The notes beneath the pieces are model-generated. The model had not been told where the DNA came from and did not search any database. It saw only the letters and a list, made by a program, of their open reading frames with translations. The position numbers and the translations under genes are program-made. Shown piece after piece: positions 7,214 through 7,860 of a stretch of 7,860 nucleotides of DNA (the stretch's first letter is position 1; each line of letters opens with the position of its first letter). Source of the DNA: Pseudomonadota bacterium (GTDB taxonomy: Bacteria; Pseudomonadota; Alphaproteobacteria; Rhizobiales; Rhizobiaceae); contig JAEXXS010000243.1 of assembly GCA_023451915.1 (NCBI GenBank), positions 1-7,860 on the forward strand, read 5' to 3'.

Positions 7214-7327
7214 TCTATCAGTGCTCCATAACTAAAGCATTCAAGCGATCTGGTAACATCAGATCAGGCGCTCGAACTTTTCGACTTGCGCATGCCCGCT
7301 CGAAAACCGAAGGCATGCAGCAGTTTC
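7214..7327 (-). other. Gap between ATPase and permease genes with several inverted repeats
   Basis: No coding frame is visible here. There are three inverted repeats: GCATGCC (7290-7296) with GGCATGC (7312-7318), TCGAA/TTCGA at 7272-7284, and GATCTG (7247-7252) with CAGATC (7260-7265), the last extendable by a G-U and an A-U pair. None is followed by a T-run on the minus strand, so they are more likely structures in the operon mRNA than terminators. Confidence 0.4.
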
Positions 7328-7860
7328 TCAGTGACCGACCATGGCTTCACCCGAGGCGGCCATGATCTTTTCCTTAGAGACATCCGAACCGAATTCGGCT
7401 GAGATCCGCCCCCGGTGCATGACGATGATGCGGTGCGCGATACTCAGGCATTCGCCAACTTCGGAGGTCGTATAGATGACCGCCAGCCCTTGCTTGGCCT
7501 TCTCAGCCAGTAGCTTGAACACCTCAGCCTTCGCACCAATGTCGATGCCCCGGCTTGGTTCATCCAGCAGGATTACTTCCGGCTCGGTCGCCAGCATCTT
7601 GCCGATCACGACCTTCTGCTGATTACCCCCAGATAGCGAGCCAATCGCCGCGTCGCCGCCATCCGTCTTGATATGAACATTCTTGATCGATTGATCGATG
7701 ATGTTCTTCTCGCTCTTTTGGGACGTGAAGAGGCCTTTGGTGATCTCGGCAATGCTGGCCAGAGACAGGTTCTTTCCGACCGTCATCGTCTGGACCAGAC
7801 CATCGCGCTGGCGATCCTCTGGAACGAGAACCAGTCCCTTTTCGATGCGTTGCGCAATAT
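7328..7860 (-). CDS. Sugar ABC-transporter ATPase, RbsA family, C-terminal part (start outside window)
   Basis: The reading frame is open through the ATG at 7786 to the right edge of the window, reading GLVLVPEDRQRDGLVQTMTV, so 7786 is an internal Met and the gene is cut by the window. About 176 residues are visible. They belong to the second nucleotide-binding domain of a tandem RbsA/XylG-type ATPase: the VPEDRQRDGL block, the ABC signature LSGGNQQKV, the Walker B region VILLDEPSRGID, and the later TTSEVGECLSIAHRIIVMHRGRI. It powers import through the adjacent RbsC-type permease. The gene lies first among the visible operon genes, 114 bases before the permease, so the operon promoter is upstream and not in this window. 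Confidence 0.93.
   Translation of the reverse strand, partial: IAQRIEKGLVLVPEDRQRDGLVQTMTVGKNLSLASIAEITKGLFTSQKSEKNIIDQSIKNVHIKTDGGDAAIGSLSGGNQQKVVIGKMLATEPEVILLDEPSRGIDIGAKAEVFKLLAEKAKQGLAVIYTTSEVGECLSIAHRIIVMHRGRISAEFGSDVSKEKIMAASGEAMVGH

Noticed and set aside
744..7860. Assignment as the canonical Brucella/rhizobial erythritol locus (eryABCD-EFG)
   Set aside because: The enzyme pair is similar in type, but gene order differs, the regulator is DeoR rather than SorC-type, and no eryC is present in the window. I therefore gave no ery symbols.

Overview
The window looks like part of a sugar or polyol catabolic island from an alphaproteobacterium. The moderately high GC content, the RbsB/RbsC/RbsA-type transporter, the LyxK-like FGGY kinase and the ery-like gene combination all suggest the Rhizobiales, possibly the Brucella/Ochrobactrum group. 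That placement is inferred from protein style alone; no rRNA or other marker gene is present.

Layout: positions 3-683 (+) hold the 3' end of a gene whose product resembles the C-terminal part of D-apionate lactonase-like (ApnL) proteins. A short convergent gap (684-743) with a hairpin separates it from a block of six minus-strand genes filling the rest of the window. In their own direction of transcription these are: the C-terminal end of a sugar ABC-transporter ATPase (7860-7328, cut by the window edge), a RbsC-type permease (7213-6173), a periplasmic RbsB-type binding protein (6019-5072), a DeoR-family regulator (4950-4102), an FGGY carbohydrate kinase (4043-2529) and a GlpD/EryB-like FAD-dependent polyol-phosphate dehydrogenase (2471-744). 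No genes overlap. The gaps are 114, 152, 121, 58 and 57 bases, and several contain inverted repeats. The strongest is a 13-bp perfect stem just after the binding-protein gene.

Working model (inference): the ABC importer brings in a small polyol or sugar, the kinase phosphorylates it, the flavoprotein oxidises the phosphate ester to a keto- or aldo-phosphate at the membrane with electrons going to quinone, and the DeoR protein represses the operon until a phosphorylated intermediate appears. This is the chemistry of erythritol (EryA/EryB) and glycerol (GlpK/GlpD) use. The kinase, however, looks most like L-xylulose/L-lyxose kinase, the regulator is not the SorC-type EryD, and no eryC-like isomerase is visible. 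The binding-protein pocket also departs from D-ribose binders at two contact positions. The substrate is therefore open; a C4-C5 polyol, or a branched compound linked to apiose given the ApnL-like neighbour, are the candidates. No RNA genes, CRISPR arrays, insertion sequences or phage genes were seen.
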